A stretch of DNA of 64,000 bases. Origin: Thiohalocapsa sp963704155. Its GTDB lineage: Bacteria; Pseudomonadota; Gammaproteobacteria; Chromatiales; Chromatiaceae. The notes beneath the pieces are model-generated. The model worked only from the letters and a program-made list of their open reading frames with translations. It had not been told where the DNA came from and ran no database searches. Positions within the stretch are counted from its first letter, which is position 1; each line of letters opens with the position of its first letter. The translations under genes were made by a program, and so were the position numbers. The stretch covers positions 62,001 through 126,000 of the forward strand of contig CAVPHF010000045.1 in assembly GCA_963704155.1 (NCBI GenBank), given 5' to 3'. Of this stretch, positions 9,207 through 19,021 are shown one piece after another.

Positions 9207-9506
9207 ATGTCAAACATCCGAGTTACCCGGCAGCACAAGCTTGGGCTCCAAGCGGCGCGCGGCGAGGTCGAACGCATCGCGCAGCGTGTCCAGGACGAAC
9301 TGGGTGCCGAGTACGCCTGGCTGGGCGATACAATGACCTTCGCCCGCTCCGGCGTTTCCGGTCAGATCACCATCACCCATGACAGTCTCGACCTGCGCAT
9401 CAAACTCGGCTGGATGCTGGCGGCGATGAAAGGGCAAATCGAGCACAAGCTCGTCGGCAAGATCGACGAGCGCCTGGCCCGTCATCATGGCCAGGACAAC
9501 ATCTAG
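9207..9506 (+). CDS. Polyhydroxyalkanoic acid system family protein (PHA_gran_rgn)
   Basis: A 99-residue protein starting MSNIRVTRQHKLGLQAARGEV. The pattern of an N-terminal His-containing amphipathic helix, a central FARSGVSGQITI strand pair and a C-terminal LGWMLAAMKGQIEHKL segment matches the small family annotated as putative polyhydroxyalkanoic acid system protein. The family often lies in proteobacterial PHA or housekeeping contexts; no direct biochemistry is known. The ATG at 9207 is chosen over an in-frame upstream codon at 9024 because the family begins here. No PHA synthase gene is in the window, so the role is unproven. Confidence 0.7.
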   Translation: MSNIRVTRQHKLGLQAARGEVERIAQRVQDELGAEYAWLGDTMTFARSGVSGQITITHDSLDLRIKLGWMLAAMKGQIEHKLVGKIDERLARHHGQDNI

Positions 9507-9559
9507 CCTCGCATCGAGCAAAGACCGCACGCCCTTCCAAGCGCAAGGGCATAGCGGCA

Positions 9560-11416
9560 GTGTCAATCAAAGGCGTTTTAGTCCCAGGGGACATCTGGAT
9601 GTTTTCGCGCACGCCACCTGCTCAAGAAGCCCGGCTTGAACTGCGCTTTGGCGCAACCTCTACCGAGCAGCGGGAGACGTCCTCCTTGCACTCGCCCACG
9701 AGACTGATCCAGGACCTCGACGAGGCCTTTGCGGCGCCGCCATCGCTGCTGCACGAAGCACTGCTGCAGATCCAAGTGAATAACCAGACTGCCTTGGCAC
9801 CCGCACGCCGGCTCAAGCTGCTGGCAGCGGCATCAAGGCGCGTCTGGCCAACGCTTGCGGCAATGCGTGACGACATGCGAAAACACGACGACGGCATTCC
9901 CGAGGCAGAAGCTCAGCAGCAACTGCTCGGGCTGGCCGATCGGCTGATCGCGGCATTGATACTCGGCTTTCAGGTCGCCATCGAAGCGGACTATCGCATC
10001 GACGACCAGCACGGCGGCGAAGAACGCGACCGCATCCTGACTGCCAGCGTGCGTATCCTGGAGTTGGTGCACCTTCGGCAGCGTCTGCGTGCGCTGCGCT
10101 ATCAGCCGCTGCCGGGCGCCAGTTGGCAGACCAGCAACACCTTGTTCTGCTTGCTGGCGCGCTCGGATAGTCTGACCACGCCGGTCCTTGCCATGACCGA
10201 TGACCGCCTGCTGCTCGACGGCAGCGGTCAGACCGATGCCTCGCGTGTCTATGCCGCGATTCAGGCGTTCGGTCTATTCGACATCTGCGCATGGAGTAAG
10301 CGGCAACAGCGGTTTCTAGACACCTACTGCGCGGCGCTGCCCGATGCGGTGACGATCAGCTATAGCCCGAACAAGACCGCGGGCCGAGATGTTCGATTCA
10401 CGCACGCGCACGCTGACGCAGCCGCGCACCCGACGCCCGCCTCGAACGATCCCCATCGCATCGTAGTAGACTTCGGCAAGCTCGTCGACGCCGTCCGGCA
10501 GGACAAGAATGCCGGCACGCATCCGCTCCATCACCAGCCCGGCGGCACCGCCGCCTGTCTCGCTACGCTGCCGCCGCTGTCGCGCCGACCCGTCTTGCGC
10601 AAGATGCTGCGCGCACTCGAACACGCGCACCCGCCGTTGCAATCGATCCTCGCGACGCCGCCTAATCGAAAGTGCGATTTCCGCATGGAGAATGGGATCG
10701 ACAGGGTGACCGAGCACCTGCAGATGGTCTTCTCGGACGATCCGGAAACGCGCGAGCAAATGCTGCGCAAGGCCGCCTTGTCTGGACGACCAAGTGCAGC
10801 TGGCCCAGCAGCCGACGGCAGCGGCGACATGGATTGGTGCGTTCTGGCGCAGAGCGAGCATCACGTCCTGATATCGACCGTAGAGGCCAGTCACTGCAAG
10901 CAGATTCCGCTCGAATCAGTGGCGGTTTATGGCATGGGCAGCGAGGGCCTGATTCGGCCTGCGCTGGGAAAGATTACACGGGTCCTGCGCACCGATCAGG
11001 GACAGCTATTGGTCGAGATCAGACATCTCGCTCGCTTCGGCACTGTGGTCGATATTGCCGCCGCAGTCACTGACGACGCTCCGGGCCCACGCCCCGGACA
11101 GGCCCCAAGCATCCTTGCCTACGACGACAGTCTTGGCTGGTGTGTGATCTGCGCACCCGGCAATTCGCTGCCGGTCGGATGCACGATCCAGATACGTACG
11201 CGCCGCATCCAGGTGGATACCCGGCTGCGCAGCCTGCGTGAGATCACGCCGCACTTCCTGATGTTCCAGCTCGACGCACAGCAGCCGCGCTTGACCCCAC
11301 CGCGATACCCCAGCACGCGCAAACGCTATCGTCACAGCCGGCTGCTGATAGCCAGCCAACTGCTCGGAGAGGACCCGCCCAACCAGCAGCCTCGCCGGCG
11401 GCACCGCGGCGCTTGA
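9560..11416 (+). CDS. Hypothetical protein, 618 residues, function not recognised
   Basis: A long soluble-looking protein without signal peptide, membrane segments or a motif I can assign. The N-terminal half is largely helical and Leu/Ala-rich, with repeated LLAAASRR- and LIAALILGF-type helices. The middle (about 300-400) is His/Pro/Arg-rich. The C-terminal 200 residues (from about DMDWCVLAQSEHHVLIS) look beta-rich, with a possible small barrel ending RIQVDTRLRSLREITPHFLMFQL. Start is a GTG at 9560; an ATG at 9599 is a plausible alternative. It sits alone between the PHA-system gene and a serine hydrolase. A PilZ-like signalling role was considered but no RxxxR...D/NxSxxG motif is seen. Confidence 0.6.
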   Translation: MSIKGVLVPGDIWMFSRTPPAQEARLELRFGATSTEQRETSSLHSPTRLIQDLDEAFAAPPSLLHEALLQIQVNNQTALAPARRLKLLAAASRRVWPTLAAMRDDMRKHDDGIPEAEAQQQLLGLADRLIAALILGFQVAIEADYRIDDQHGGEERDRILTASVRILELVHLRQRLRALRYQPLPGASWQTSNTLFCLLARSDSLTTPVLAMTDDRLLLDGSGQTDASRVYAAIQAFGLFDICAWSKRQQRFLDTYCAALPDAVTISYSPNKTAGRDVRFTHAHADAAAHPTPASNDPHRIVVDFGKLVDAVRQDKNAGTHPLHHQPGGTAACLATLPPLSRRPVLRKMLRALEHAHPPLQSILATPPNRKCDFRMENGIDRVTEHLQMVFSDDPETREQMLRKAALSGRPSAAGPAADGSGDMDWCVLAQSEHHVLISTVEASHCKQIPLESVAVYGMGSEGLIRPALGKITRVLRTDQGQLLVEIRHLARFGTVVDIAAAVTDDAPGPRPGQAPSILAYDDSLGWCVICAPGNSLPVGCTIQIRTRRIQVDTRLRSLREITPHFLMFQLDAQQPRLTPPRYPSTRKRYRHSRLLIASQLLGEDPPNQQPRRRHRGA

Positions 11417-11602
11417 TAACTCAACACCGAGTTTAAGAACTCCGTGGAGCCCACTGAGTTTAAGGGCAATTCTGTGACCCAGGCCCTTGTCTTTCCGGTT
11501 GTTGCGGCCTATGCTTTCGGCACGGTGCCGCGCGTCCTCAATCAGAGCGCGGCGGCGACGGCTTTGGTTGCTTTGGCTTAGGTCTTTCAGGGGGACGACA
11601 GC

Positions 11603-12547
11603 ATGTACCGCAATACCGACCCAACGAACTCGGAAGCCTACGAATCACCGCTGTCCGTCGTCGACCGACGCGCCTTCCTACTGACCACCGCGTTCGCGAC
11701 AGGGGGGTTGTTGCTCGGCGCCCCGGCAATGGCAAATGCCGCGCGGGGACCAACGCTGCAGAGCCAGTTGGTCAGAATGGTCAAGCGGATGCGCAGCGAG
11801 GGCAAGATCCGTTCGGACGAACAGACATCATGGTCCGTGTACGATTTTACGAGCCGCACAAAGCTCGTATCCGTCAATGAAGAGACCCCGCGTCAGGCGG
11901 CGAGTATGGTCAAGCCGTTTGTCGCGCAGGCGTTTTTCTACACCGCGAAGGAAAAGGGTTCGCGTCTGCGTTACACCAGCTCAATCCGCGACACGATGGA
12001 ACGCATGATACAGCGCAGCAGTAACAGCGCAACGACCGAACTCATGCAGATTGTCAGCCGCTACAACGGCAATGCCGGGCCGCGCGCCACCGAAGCCGTG
12101 CTCAAACGCCATGCCCCCAGCGTCTTCGCGCAGACCAGCATCGTCGAGTACATTCCCAACAACGGCCGAACCTACCTCAACAAGGCCTCGGCGCGTGACT
12201 ACAGCCGATTCCTCTACGCTGTCTGGAATGACCGCATGCCACAATCGCGTGAGATGCTCGAGCTGATGGGGCTTCCCAACCACGACAGAATCACGCGCGG
12301 AGTGACACCGTCGAATGTCAGGGTTTACGACAAGACCGGCTCAACGGCCAGGCTGTGCGGCAATATGGGCGTGATCGAGTGTCACGACCACCGGGGCCGT
12401 CCCCGCCCCTATACCTTCATCGGTATCATCGAGAAGCGCAATCGCACCAGTGCCTACGGCTCTTGGATCACGCAGCGCAGCAGCGCCATGCGCAACGTCT
12501 CGAACCTGGTCTACCAATACATGCGCGACGATTACCGTCTGGCCTGA
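11603..12547 (+). CDS. Tat-exported serine hydrolase with class A beta-lactamase fold
   Basis: A 314-residue protein with a twin-arginine leader (DRRAFLLTTAFATGGLLLGAPAMANA, split here only by length), so it is folded before export. The active-site elements of penicillin-interacting serine hydrolases are present in order: SxxK in QAASMVKPFV (Ser about 101), an SxN-like SSNSATTEL near 137, and KTG in YDKTGSTARL near 243. The lack of a clear omega-loop ExxLN argues against a true beta-lactamase; a cell-wall or ester hydrolase is more likely. A strong intrinsic terminator follows at 12604. A GGGGGAC leader precedes the ATG. Confidence 0.8.
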   Translation: MYRNTDPTNSEAYESPLSVVDRRAFLLTTAFATGGLLLGAPAMANAARGPTLQSQLVRMVKRMRSEGKIRSDEQTSWSVYDFTSRTKLVSVNEETPRQAASMVKPFVAQAFFYTAKEKGSRLRYTSSIRDTMERMIQRSSNSATTELMQIVSRYNGNAGPRATEAVLKRHAPSVFAQTSIVEYIPNNGRTYLNKASARDYSRFLYAVWNDRMPQSREMLELMGLPNHDRITRGVTPSNVRVYDKTGSTARLCGNMGVIECHDHRGRPRPYTFIGIIEKRNRTSAYGSWITQRSSAMRNVSNLVYQYMRDDYRLA

Positions 12548-12603
12548 CAACGGCAGCCTCGGCGCCGGAGGGTCGACGCCAATTAAGCGTCCGTCCATCT
12601 GAG

Positions 12604-12630
12604 AAAACGCTCGGACGCCAAGCGTTTTTT
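12604..12630 (+). terminator. Rho-independent terminator after the serine hydrolase gene
   Basis: Stem AAAACGCT / AGCGTTTT with a nine-base loop, followed directly by a T run ending at 12630. It lies 57 bp past the hydrolase stop. The A-run on its left arm may also let it act on the opposite-strand XRE gene. Confidence 0.85.
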
Positions 12631-12683
12631 CGATCGGGGCATTACAGCCCCGCGTCACCTCGGCGCAGTCGACGAAGGGCCAC

Positions 12684-13040
12684 CTAGTCGGCTGAGCCCT
12701 CGCCGCATTCGGAGTCGACCGTATCCATGATGGCGCGCTTGCCGCGTTGATCGGCCTGGCGGAAGCAGTTGATCAAGCGTTGCTCATCTGCCGACCAGCT
12801 CGCCTCTTCATCCAGACACAGCAGATGAGCGGCGCTCACTTCGCCCAGCGCATCGGCCAGGATCTGCGCGCCCTCGATGCTCAGCCGCCGGATGCCCTGC
12901 TCATAGTTGCTGATGCGAGACTTACTGAACGCGCCGCCGGTGCGCTCGGAGAGTTGCGAAAGGCTGAGGCTTCGATCATTTCTGATCGCACGAAGCCGAT
13001 CGCCTATCATTCGATTTAGGGTAGGTTGATTATCGCTCAT
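12684..13040 (-). CDS. XRE-family helix-turn-helix regulator
   Basis: A 118-residue DNA-binding protein starting MSDNQPTLNRMIGDRLRAIR at 13040. The HTH covers about residues 10-66, with the recognition pattern LSLSQLSERTGGAFSKSRISNYEQGIRRLS typical of Cro/CI-like XRE domains. The C-terminal tail (DEQRLINCFRQADQRGKRAIMDTV) resembles the short dimerisation segment seen in this phage-repressor-like group. An in-frame upstream start at 13070 is possible but less likely. It converges on the terminator of the serine hydrolase. Target genes are not evident from the sequence. Confidence 0.8.
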   Translation of the reverse strand: MSDNQPTLNRMIGDRLRAIRNDRSLSLSQLSERTGGAFSKSRISNYEQGIRRLSIEGAQILADALGEVSAAHLLCLDEEASWSADEQRLINCFRQADQRGKRAIMDTVDSECGEGSAD

Positions 13041-13239
13041 TGTTCTGATCAGTTGTGCACACTCGAACAAGACTACACGAAACGGCGAACACTTGAACCG
13101 GAAAATTCAGCCCCAGGCGGATGAATGATCCGACCCGAGGCCAGGCCTACCAGCGAAATCAGCGCCCGACCTAGCAGCGGGCCCTAAGCCTGACAAAGCG
13201 CAACACCGCGAGGCTCGGCGCCCTGCCCGTGCCGGCGCC

Positions 13240-14082
13240 CTAGTCGCGCAGTTCGAGCACATCCTGCATATCGAACTGCCCTCGATCCTGACCGGCAATC
13301 CAACGCGCGGCGCGCGCGGCACCGCGCGCGAAGGTCATACGATTGCTCGCCCGGTGGGTGATCTCGACCCGCTCGCCATCGGCAGCGAACCAGACACTGT
13401 GTTCACCCACGGTATCACCAGCGCGGATGGTCTCGAAACCAATGGTGCTGCGCTCACGCGGCCCGGTGTGACCTTGGCGCCCATAGACCGCGACCTCTCC
13501 GAGATCGCGGCCCAGCGCCGTCGCAATGATCTCACCCATGCGCAGCGCGGTGCCGGACGGTGCGTCGACCTTGTGCCGGTGGTGCGCCTCGACGATCTCG
13601 ATGTCGACATCGTCGCCCATCACGCGCGCGGCGAGTTCCAACAGTTTGAAGCACAGATTCACCCCAACGCTCATGTTAGGCGCATACACCAGCGCGGTGT
13701 CGATAGCAGCCTCGCCGATGCTCTCTTGCTGGCTCGGATTCAACCCGGTGGTGCCGATCACCATGCGACAACGCGCATCGCGGCAAAGCGCGACATGACG
13801 CATGGTCGCCTCGGGCGTGGTGAAGTCGATCAAAACGTCAAAATCCGCTAGCACCTCATCGAGGTCGGGCCGAATCGGCGCTCCCACGCGGCCAATACCC
13901 GCGACCTCGCCGGCATCGACGCCGACCAGGCCGCTCTCGGCGCGTTCGGTGGCGGCGCTGACCACCAAGCCCTCGCTCTGGTGCACGGCACTGACCAGGG
14001 TGCGGCCCATGCGACCGCCAGCTCCGGCGATCGCGACGCGAATCTGTTCCACGGAATCTATCTCCAGTTCACTCGGTCTCAT
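13240..14082 (-). CDS. dapB: 4-hydroxy-tetrahydrodipicolinate reductase
   Basis: Reduces hydroxy-tetrahydrodipicolinate with NAD(P)H in lysine and meso-diaminopimelate synthesis. The N-terminal nucleotide-binding glycine motif is AIAGAGGRMGR, the GTTGL loop is present, and the catalytic block EAHHRHKVDAPSGTA (about residues 160-175) carries the catalytic histidine and lysine. Length (280) is normal; the first 12 residues before IRVAIAG are extra, so the start may be the GTG slightly downstream. The gene is divergent from the Ycf46-like ATPase and has no obvious operon partner here. Confidence 0.97.
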   Translation of the reverse strand: MRPSELEIDSVEQIRVAIAGAGGRMGRTLVSAVHQSEGLVVSAATERAESGLVGVDAGEVAGIGRVGAPIRPDLDEVLADFDVLIDFTTPEATMRHVALCRDARCRMVIGTTGLNPSQQESIGEAAIDTALVYAPNMSVGVNLCFKLLELAARVMGDDVDIEIVEAHHRHKVDAPSGTALRMGEIIATALGRDLGEVAVYGRQGHTGPRERSTIGFETIRAGDTVGEHSVWFAADGERVEITHRASNRMTFARGAARAARWIAGQDRGQFDMQDVLELRD

Positions 14083-14242
14083 TGACCAGCCGATACCTTA
14101 CACGACCGGGCCGGGTTCGGAGAAGGGCGGAGTCGTTCAGCACGGGAATGACCGTATCTTAGACGCTTGGCCGTCTGCGCTGGACGCTCCGATGGCCGTC
14201 GCGTAGATTCCGGGGAATAGATCACAGGGGCACTAGGCATCG

Positions 14243-15751
14243 ATGAGCGTCCACAATCGAAGGACATTGCAGAAGATCTCACGCGGACTTCGCTCGCGCT
14301 ATCCGGTCTTCTACGTGCTTGGCTGGGAAGAGGAGCGTATCGAGCGCCTGCTGTACTCGGTGGCCAAGAGCTACTACAGCGACGACGACCGGCTGGTGGT
14401 ATGGACCGCGACTAACGGTTTCAGCCAGCCGGTCTTCGACGGCGGTTGCAGTGGCGACCAGACCGACCCGCTGGTCGCGCTGCGCTGCATCGCCGAGTCC
14501 GATCGGCAGGCCATGTACCTGATGAAGGACCTGCCGATCTGGTTCGAACAGAACCCGGCACTGGTGCGCGCGGTGCGGGACCTCTACTACCGTCTGCGCC
14601 AGCGCAACATTCATGTGTTTTTGAGTTATCCGCAGTTGATCCTGCCGGAGATCCTGAAGAAGGAAGTCTTCCTGATCGACATGGACCTGCCCTCGGAAGA
14701 GGAGATCGTCGCGCTGTTGAAGACCTCGCCAAACGCCTCCGAGGTGCCTCAGGCGCACATGCATCGCTTCGCGGCGGCCATGCGCGGGCTCTCCCTCAAT
14801 GAGGTCGGGCACCTGCAGGCACGGTTGTTTCGCGGTGGACAGGTCGACCCGATCGAAGCGCTGTCCGAGATTCAGGAAGAGAAAGCGCAGTTGCTGCGTA
14901 AGGAGAGCTGTCTGCGCTTCTACCCGCCGCAGGGTTCGCTGGATGAGGTCGGCGGCCTGGAGAACCTAAAGGAGTGGGTGCTGAAACGCAGGGACCTTTT
15001 CTCCGAGAAGGCCTACCAGTCGGGAATTCCACTTCCCTCGGGCGTGCTGTTCATGGGCATCTCGGGATGCGGCAAGAGCATGGCGGCAAAGGCCATTGCC
15101 TCCGCCTGGAACCTGCCGCTGGTGCGAATGGACATGAGCCTGATCTTATCAGGCAGCTTCGGCACGCCTGAGTATGCCTTCGAGCACGCGACGCGCATGG
15201 CCGAGGAGGTCGCACCCATCGTGCTCTGGGTGGACGAGATCGAGAACAGCTTCGGCTACGACGACCACGAGGGCGGTGGCGGCGGCGGCAACGTCAACAT
15301 CTTCTCAAGCTTTCTGACCTGGCTGCAGGAGAAGAATCCGCGCGTGTTCGTCGCCGCCACCGCCAACCGTATTCAGGCACTGCCCGCGGAACTGATGCGC
15401 AAGGGTCGCTTCGACCAACTGTTCTTCCTCGACCTCCCGCACAAGGACGATCGCAAGGAGATCTTCCGCATCCACATCCAAAACAACGGCGGCGACCCGG
15501 ACGCCTTCAACCTCGGATATCTCGCCGCCAGTACGCGCGAGTGGAGCGGCGCCGAGATCGAGCAGGCGGTCAAGTCTGCGCGCATCGATGCCTACCAGGA
15601 AGATCGGGCCTTTGTCGAACGCGACGTCGTCAACAACGTGGTATCGACGATCCCGCTGTCGCGGACCATGGTGGAGCAGATCAAGGCCATCAAGGACTGG
15701 TGCTACAAGCGCGCCATCACCGCATCGCGTCCGGCATCGCCGGAGGGCTGA
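14243..15751 (+). CDS. Ycf46-like AAA+ ATPase
   Basis: A 502-residue AAA+ protein resembling the Ycf46 proteins of cyanobacteria and algal plastids. The N-terminal domain (1-240) lacks known catalytic motifs and contains the family-like opening RYPVFYVLGWEEERIERLL. The ATPase module has Walker A GISGCGKS near 271, Walker B IVLWVDEIEN near 326, a glycine loop EGGGGGGNVNIF, sensor 1 AATANR and the arginine-finger segment MRKGRFDQLFF. Ycf46 has been linked in cyanobacteria to inorganic carbon and photosynthesis regulation, which makes its presence beside photosynthesis genes suggestive but unproven here. It stands alone, divergent from dapB. Confidence 0.85.
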   Translation: MSVHNRRTLQKISRGLRSRYPVFYVLGWEEERIERLLYSVAKSYYSDDDRLVVWTATNGFSQPVFDGGCSGDQTDPLVALRCIAESDRQAMYLMKDLPIWFEQNPALVRAVRDLYYRLRQRNIHVFLSYPQLILPEILKKEVFLIDMDLPSEEEIVALLKTSPNASEVPQAHMHRFAAAMRGLSLNEVGHLQARLFRGGQVDPIEALSEIQEEKAQLLRKESCLRFYPPQGSLDEVGGLENLKEWVLKRRDLFSEKAYQSGIPLPSGVLFMGISGCGKSMAAKAIASAWNLPLVRMDMSLILSGSFGTPEYAFEHATRMAEEVAPIVLWVDEIENSFGYDDHEGGGGGGNVNIFSSFLTWLQEKNPRVFVAATANRIQALPAELMRKGRFDQLFFLDLPHKDDRKEIFRIHIQNNGGDPDAFNLGYLAASTREWSGAEIEQAVKSARIDAYQEDRAFVERDVVNNVVSTIPLSRTMVEQIKAIKDWCYKRAITASRPASPEG

Positions 15752-15805
15752 GCGAGGCGCCTGGATCCGTCGTGACCAAGACTCCGCGAATGGCGCCGAT
15801 ATCGG

Positions 15806-18800
15806 CTAGTCGGAGCCCGGTTGTGCCGTTGCCGCCAGCTCCGACTTGTGGCCCGGCATGCCCTTGACCTTCTCGCGCACCCCCTGAACCACGTAGTAGC
15901 TAACCGGAATCAGCAGGGTGCCGATGACCGTCGCCGCGAGCATGCCGCCGAACACGGCGGTGCCGAGCGCGACCCGGGAGCCGGCGCCGGCACCGGTGGC
16001 GACCACGAGCGGGATGATGCCGAGTAGGAACGACAACGCGGTCATCATCACCGCGCGAAAGCGCAGTCGCGCGGCCTTGACCGCGGCGTCGTAGATGCTC
16101 AAGCCCTCGTTCTCGCGCTGTTCTTTGGCGAATTCGACGATCAGGATGGCGTTCTTGGCCGCGAGCCCGATCAGCATCACCAGGCCAATCTGGGTATAGA
16201 GATTCACGTCCAGCCCAGCGGCGCCGACCGTCGCCAAGCGCACCGAACACGGCGACCGGTACCGCCAGCAGCACCGCGAACGGAATCGACCAGCTCTCGT
16301 ACTGGGCGACCAGGAACAGGTAGACGAACAACAGGGCCAGACCAAAGATGATCGGCGCCTGGCCGGCGGCCTGGATCTCCTGATAGGACATGCTGGTCCA
16401 CTCGTAGCCGAATCCGGCCGGCAGCGTCTGTTCGGCCGTCTGCTCCATGGCGGCGATGGCCTGGCCGGAGCTGAAACCGGGCGCCGGCCCGCCGGAGATA
16501 TCGGCGGAGCGGAACAGGTTGTAGCGCGACACCACCTGCGGACCGGTCCGGGACTCGACCTCAGCAAGGGTGGCCACCGGCACCATGTCGCCGTCCTTGT
16601 TGCGCACGAACAGCCGCAGGATATCGCTCGGGGTGTTGCGGAAGTCGCCCTCGGCCTGGGCCATGACGCGCCAGGTGCGACCGAACTTGTTGAAGTCGTT
16701 GATGTAGGTCGAGCCGAGCTGGGCCTGCAGCGTCGCGAACAGCTCGCTCATCGGCACCTGTAGGGTCTGTACCTTGTCGCGGTTCACGTCCAGGAACAGC
16801 ATCGGCACGTCGGCGCGGAAGGTGCTAAAGGCGGAGCCGACCGCGGGCTGCTCATTGGCAGCGACGATCAGGCCGCGCATCACCGACGCGAATTCCTGGA
16901 TGTCGCCGCCGCTGTAGTCCTGCAGCACGAATGAGAAGCCGCCGGAGCTGCCGAGGCCGGGGATGGCCGGCGGCACGAACGGGATCACGTTGGCATCGGC
17001 GGTGTCGGCCGCGATCTGCTGCGCCTGGGCGACGATGGCCGGCAGGCGCAGGCCCGGCTCGGAGCGCTCGGCCCAAGGCGCCAGGATCGGAATCACCAGC
17101 GCGCTGTTGGAGCCGAAGGCGGCGTTCAGCATCGAGTAGCCGGCCACCGAGATGACATTGGTCACGCCCGGGATCTCACGCAATTGCTCCTCGACCCGGT
17201 CGAGCGCGGTCTCGGTGCGGGTCAGCGACGCCGCGTCCGGCAGCTGCACCTCGATGAAGAAATAGCCCTGATCCTCTTCCGGCAGGAAGCCGGACGGCAG
17301 GTTGGCGAACATCCAGACCGTCGCGGCGATCAGCCCCGCATACATCAGCACGATCAGCGTGGCCCGGCGCACCGTCGTGCGCACCGCGGCGGTATAGCCG
17401 TTGGTGAGCTTGCCGAACAGGACATTGAACCAGTTGAGCCACTTGACCGGCTCCTGGCCGGGTTTGAGCAGCACCGAGCACAAGGCCGGGCTCAGCGTCA
17501 GCGCATTGACTGAGCTGATGGCCACCGCCACCGAAATGGTGACGGCGAACTGTTGGTAGAGCTGGCCGGTGATGCCGGGCATAAAGCCGACCGGAACGAA
17601 CACCGCGAGCAGCACCAGCGTGGTGGCGATGACCGCGCCGCCGACCTGGTCCATGGCCTTGGCCGTCGCCGCCTTGGGATCGAGCCCCTCCTCGTCCATG
17701 AGCCGCTGCACGTTCTCGACCACGATGATGGCGTCGTCGACGACGATACCGATGGCCAGGATCAGCGCGAACAGCACGATGGTGTTGAGCGTAAAACCGG
17801 CGACCGCCAGGAAGGCGAAGGTGCCGATCAGCGACACCGGGATGGCGATACCGGGGATCAGCGTCGAGCGCCAGTCGCCGAGGAAGACGAACACCACCAG
17901 CACCACCAGCGCGATGGCGATGAACAGCGTCTCTTTGACCTCGGCAATCGACGCCTCGATGAAATTGGTCGTGTCGTAGAGGATCGCGTAGTCCATGTCG
18001 TCCGGGAAGCGCTCGGACAGGTCCTCGAGCGCGGCCTTGACCTGATCCGCCACCGACAAGGCGTTCGCATCCGGCGTCTGGTAGACCGCCAGCACCACCG
18101 ACGGCTGACCGTCGAGCCGCCCGGCGGCCGAGTAGGCCTGAGCGCCGAGCTCGACGCGGGCGACGTCCTTGACGCGGATCGCCGAGCCGTCCGGCTCGAT
18201 GCGGATGATGATGTTGGCAAACTCGTCCACCTCGGACAGCCGGCCCTTGGTGGTGACGGTGTACTGGAATTGCTGATCGGTCGGCGCCGGCGGCGCGCCG
18301 ATCTGTCCCGCCGGCACCTGCACGTTCTGCTCGGCCACGGCGTTCTGCAGGTCGGCGACGCTGACGCCGAGCGCGGTCATGCGGTCCGGCTTGAGCCAGA
18401 AGCGCATGCCGTAGTCCATCACGCCCAGGATCTCGGCCTTGCCGACGCCCTTCACCCGCCCCAGGGTGTCCTTGACGTTGATGGTGGCGTAGTTGTTCAG
18501 GTACAGCGAGTCGAAGGTCTGTTCCGGCGAGAAGATGTTGACGATCAGCAGCATGTTGGTGGACTGCTTCTCGGTCTTCACGCCCTGACGCTGGACCTCC
18601 TGGGGCAGCGACGGCATGGCGGTGGAGACGCGGTTCTGCACCTTCACCTGGGCCATGTCGGCATCGGTGCCGATGTCGAAGGTCACGGTGAGACTATAGC
18701 GGCCGTCGTTGTCGGACTTGCTGGACATGTAGATCATGCCCTCGACGCCGTTGATCTCTTGCTCGATGGGCGCGGCGACCGTCTGCTCCACCACGTCGGC

Positions 18801-18965
18801 GCTGGCGCCGGCATACTGGGTGCTGACGCTGACCGTGGGCGGCGTGATCTCCGGGAACTGCGCCACCGGCAGCCCCATCAGCGCCAGCGCGCCGGCCAGC
18901 GAGATGACGATGGAGATGACGAAGGCGAACTTGGGCCGGGTGATGAAGAATTTGGACAGCGGCAT
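15806..18965 (-). CDS. RND efflux pump inner-membrane subunit (AcrB/MexB, HAE1), frameshifted near 16239
   Basis: A proton-driven drug exporter of about 1050 residues. It starts MPLSKFFITRPKFAFVISI and carries the HAE1 hallmarks: QNRVSTAMPSLPQEVQ porter region, the charged TM4 motif GIVVDDAIIVVENV, and FVPVGFMPGITGQLYQQFAVTI. The frame breaks at about codon 909: AVLLAVPVAVFGAL should run on to LATVGAAGLDVNLYTQIGLV, but two bases appear missing at 16236-16241, and the remaining 145 residues (IGLAAKNAILIVEFAKEQREN...) are in another frame down to 15806. The adaptor gene lies 56 bp upstream. No outer-membrane TolC-type gene is nearby. Sequence error or a true inactivating lesion are both possible. 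Confidence 0.9.
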
Positions 18966-19021
18966 CGGGCGGCTCCTTGTGGTGGGCCTCGCGGGGCGCG
19001 GACGGTTGTTGTGAGTGCCGG

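Noticed and set aside
11603..12547. Antibiotic-resistance beta-lactamase
   Set aside because: SxxK, SxN and KTG are present but no convincing omega-loop glutamate; a general serine hydrolase call is safer.
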